Assembly: GCA_017354575.1 (NCBI GenBank)
Contig: JAFMQP010000046.1
Span: 1-14,735 of the forward strand
DNA: 14,735 nucleotides
Source: Acidothermales bacterium
Lineage (GTDB): Bacteria; Actinomycetota; Actinomycetes; Streptosporangiales; WHST01
Reading direction: 5' to 3'
The translations under genes and the position numbers were made by a program. Below, piece by piece: positions 13,840 through 14,735 of this stretch. How positions within the stretch are numbered: the first letter of the stretch is position 1; every line of letters begins with the position of its first letter. Below the pieces are notes generated by a model. The model saw nothing but the letters and a program-made list of their open reading frames with translations, made no database searches and was not told where the DNA came from.

Positions 13840-14128
13840 CGCCGACCGCGTCCTGAGGCAGGTCACGGGGGACATCGGGTTCCTCCTCGGCCAGGCGGTC
13901 GTCGATGGTCTCGCCCTCTCGCTCGTCGGCCTCCGTCAGCTGCTCACCCGTCGGCCGGCTCGGCTCGTCGGGCGGTTCGTACTCGACGAGCCGGTCCTCG
14001 GGGAGCAGCTCGTCGGTGGTGAGCGCCTCCCGCTCGTCCTCGGCCTGCTTCCTGTCCACCTCGCCTTCGGCGGCGGCCAGGTCCGGATCGCGGATCTCGC
14101 CGGGCTCGGGTTCCGGCGGGTTGCTCAT
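13826..14128 (-). CDS. Acidic DUF5709-like protein
   Basis: This 100-residue, strongly acidic, low-complexity protein (rich in Glu, Asp and Pro) has no membrane segment and no cysteine. The middle-to-C-terminal part, LLPEDRLVEYEPPDEPSRPTGEQLTEADEREGETIDDRLAEEEPDVP, fits the actinobacterial DUF5709 pattern (Y-x-PPE-P, then AE-x-REGESLDRRLA-EEPD). Function is unknown; proteins of this kind are often found beside CBS-domain and stress-related genes. It is likely largely disordered. The start ATG 14128 follows GGGGAG and GGAGG and lies 13 nt after the CBS gene stop; its 3' end overlaps the sigma-like gene by 14 nt, so the three form one operon. Confidence 0.75.
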   Translation of the reverse strand: MSNPPEPEPGEIRDPDLAAAEGEVDRKQAEDEREALTTDELLPEDRLVEYEPPDEPSRPTGEQLTEADEREGETIDDRLAEEEPDVPRDLPQDAVGDEQP

Positions 14129-14141
14129 GCCTCCGCTCCCC

Positions 14142-14567
14142 TCACAGGTTGGGCGGCGCCGCGCTGATGTCGCTCAGCGCGGAGTCCGGGTCGGCCGTGA
14201 CGGCCAGGTCGCCGATCGAGACGAACCCCTGTGCGTTGCCGTCGTCGTCCACGACCGGCAGCCGGCGCACCGCGGCATCACGCATCTTCTGCACCGCGTC
14301 GGTGATCGGCGTGTCCGGCCGCACCACGGCGAGGTCCTCGCTGCAGATCTCGCCCACGGTGGTGGTGTCCGGGTCGAGCTGTCCGGCTACGGCGCGGACG
14401 ACGATGTCGCGGTCGGTGATCACGCCGCGCACGCGGCCGTCGTCGGCGATCACGACGTCGCCCACGTCGTCGTCGCGCATCATCCGGGCGGCGAGCGTGA
14501 CGGTGGTCGTCGGCGGAATGTACGCCACTGCCTGGGTCATCACGTCGCCCACGGTCTGCTGGGTCAT
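14142..14567 (-). CDS. CBS-domain-pair protein
   Basis: This 141-residue protein is made of two CBS motifs (about residues 7-62 and 72-127) that fold together and usually bind adenine nucleotides (AMP, ATP, c-di-AMP or NAD) as an energy sensor. The nucleotide-binding pattern GVITDRDIVVRAV is clear in the first motif; the second reads GFVSIGDLAV with Ser replacing Thr. No enzyme or transporter domain is attached. I chose ATG 14567 because GAGAGGAGG lies 6-7 nt upstream; an earlier in-frame ATG at 14594 lies upstream of that site. First gene of the CBS - DUF5709-like - sigma-like operon. Such stand-alone CBS proteins of actinobacteria are commonly linked to hypoxia or dormancy responses, but its role here is not known. 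Confidence 0.9.
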   Translation of the reverse strand: MTQQTVGDVMTQAVAYIPPTTTVTLAARMMRDDDVGDVVIADDGRVRGVITDRDIVVRAVAGQLDPDTTTVGEICSEDLAVVRPDTPITDAVQKMRDAAVRRLPVVDDDGNAQGFVSIGDLAVTADPDSALSDISAAPPNL

Positions 14568-14646
14568 TGTCGGCCTCCTCTCTTCGACGGCCATCCGCTA
14601 CCCGCTGACCGGGGACGCACACCCGACGGCGGACACCGGCCGCCGG

Positions 14647-14735
14647 TAGGATGGCGGGCGGTGTGCCGGGAAGTCTGGTCGGCGTTGGTCGGACGACGGC
14701 TGAGGCGGTGGACCGGTGGAGAACATCACGTCGTT
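14647..14735 (+). other. -10-like element and start of a possible leader/gene at right edge
   Basis: TAGGAT (14647-14652) fits TANNNT and would start a plus-strand transcript near 14659, divergent from the CBS gene. The following sequence contains GTGCCGGGAAGTCTGGTCGG (14661-14680) with a GCCG/CGGC stem, and ends with GAGG (14702-14705) ten nt before a possible GTG start at 14716 (VENITS, then off the window). It could be a structured 5' leader plus a partial gene; a GTG at 14661 giving VPGSLVGVGRTT is the competing reading. No product can be named. Confidence 0.3.

Overview
The window is about 14.7 kb of very GC-rich DNA with frequent GTG starts, tightly packed genes, TANNNT-type -10 elements directly in front of start codons, and an actinobacterial cell-wall LCP protein, so it comes from the chromosome of an actinomycete (Actinomycetota). 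The genus cannot be fixed from the sequence alone. No integrase, insertion sequence, CRISPR array or phage gene is visible, and base composition looks even throughout.

Layout. (1) 1-1754, minus strand: an LCP-family cell-wall ligase and a small unrecognised 108-residue protein, with a non-coding left edge (1-207) that may hold the promoter and ribosome-binding site of a further minus-strand gene. (2) 1883-2850, minus strand: a TetR regulator (PaaR type) translationally coupled to a FlK-type hotdog thioesterase, ending at a hairpin plus T-run terminator. (3) 2897-9476, plus strand: a seven-gene aerobic phenylacetate catabolic operon in the order paaA-B-C-D-E, paaN, paaK. PaaK makes phenylacetyl-CoA, the PaaABC(D)E multicomponent epoxidase makes the ring 1,2-epoxide, and PaaN is the aldehyde dehydrogenase for the ring-cleavage product. 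Nearly every junction is a 1-8 nt overlap. A perfect 16-bp palindrome lies between tetR and paaA, in the spacer of two back-to-back, apparently leaderless promoters. (4) 9484-9536: a 13-bp-stem hairpin after paaK. (5) 9589-11223: an AlkK-like medium/long-chain acyl-CoA synthetase. (6) 11250-11682: the remnant of a TrkA/Kch-type potassium channel gene that has lost its whole middle. (7) 11739-11830: tRNA-Ser(GCU) and a perfect 14-bp hairpin. (8) 11907-13457: a cytoplasmic GH20 beta-N-acetylhexosaminidase. (9) 14567-13387, minus strand: a CBS-domain protein, an acidic DUF5709-like protein and an ECF-sigma-like protein as a compact operon, convergent with and overlapping the hexosaminidase gene. 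(10) The right edge holds a -10-like element and perhaps the 5' leader of a gene outside the window.

The central theme is phenylacetyl-CoA-induced ring degradation. The genes for the lower pathway (oxepin-CoA isomerase, oxepin-CoA hydrolase, beta-oxidation enzymes) are not here and must lie elsewhere. The most notable points are the compact divergent regulatory region, the use of a FlK-type rather than PaaI-type thioesterase with the regulator, the missing P-loop lysine in PaaK, the gutted potassium-channel gene, and the divergent sigma-like/DUF5709/CBS operon.
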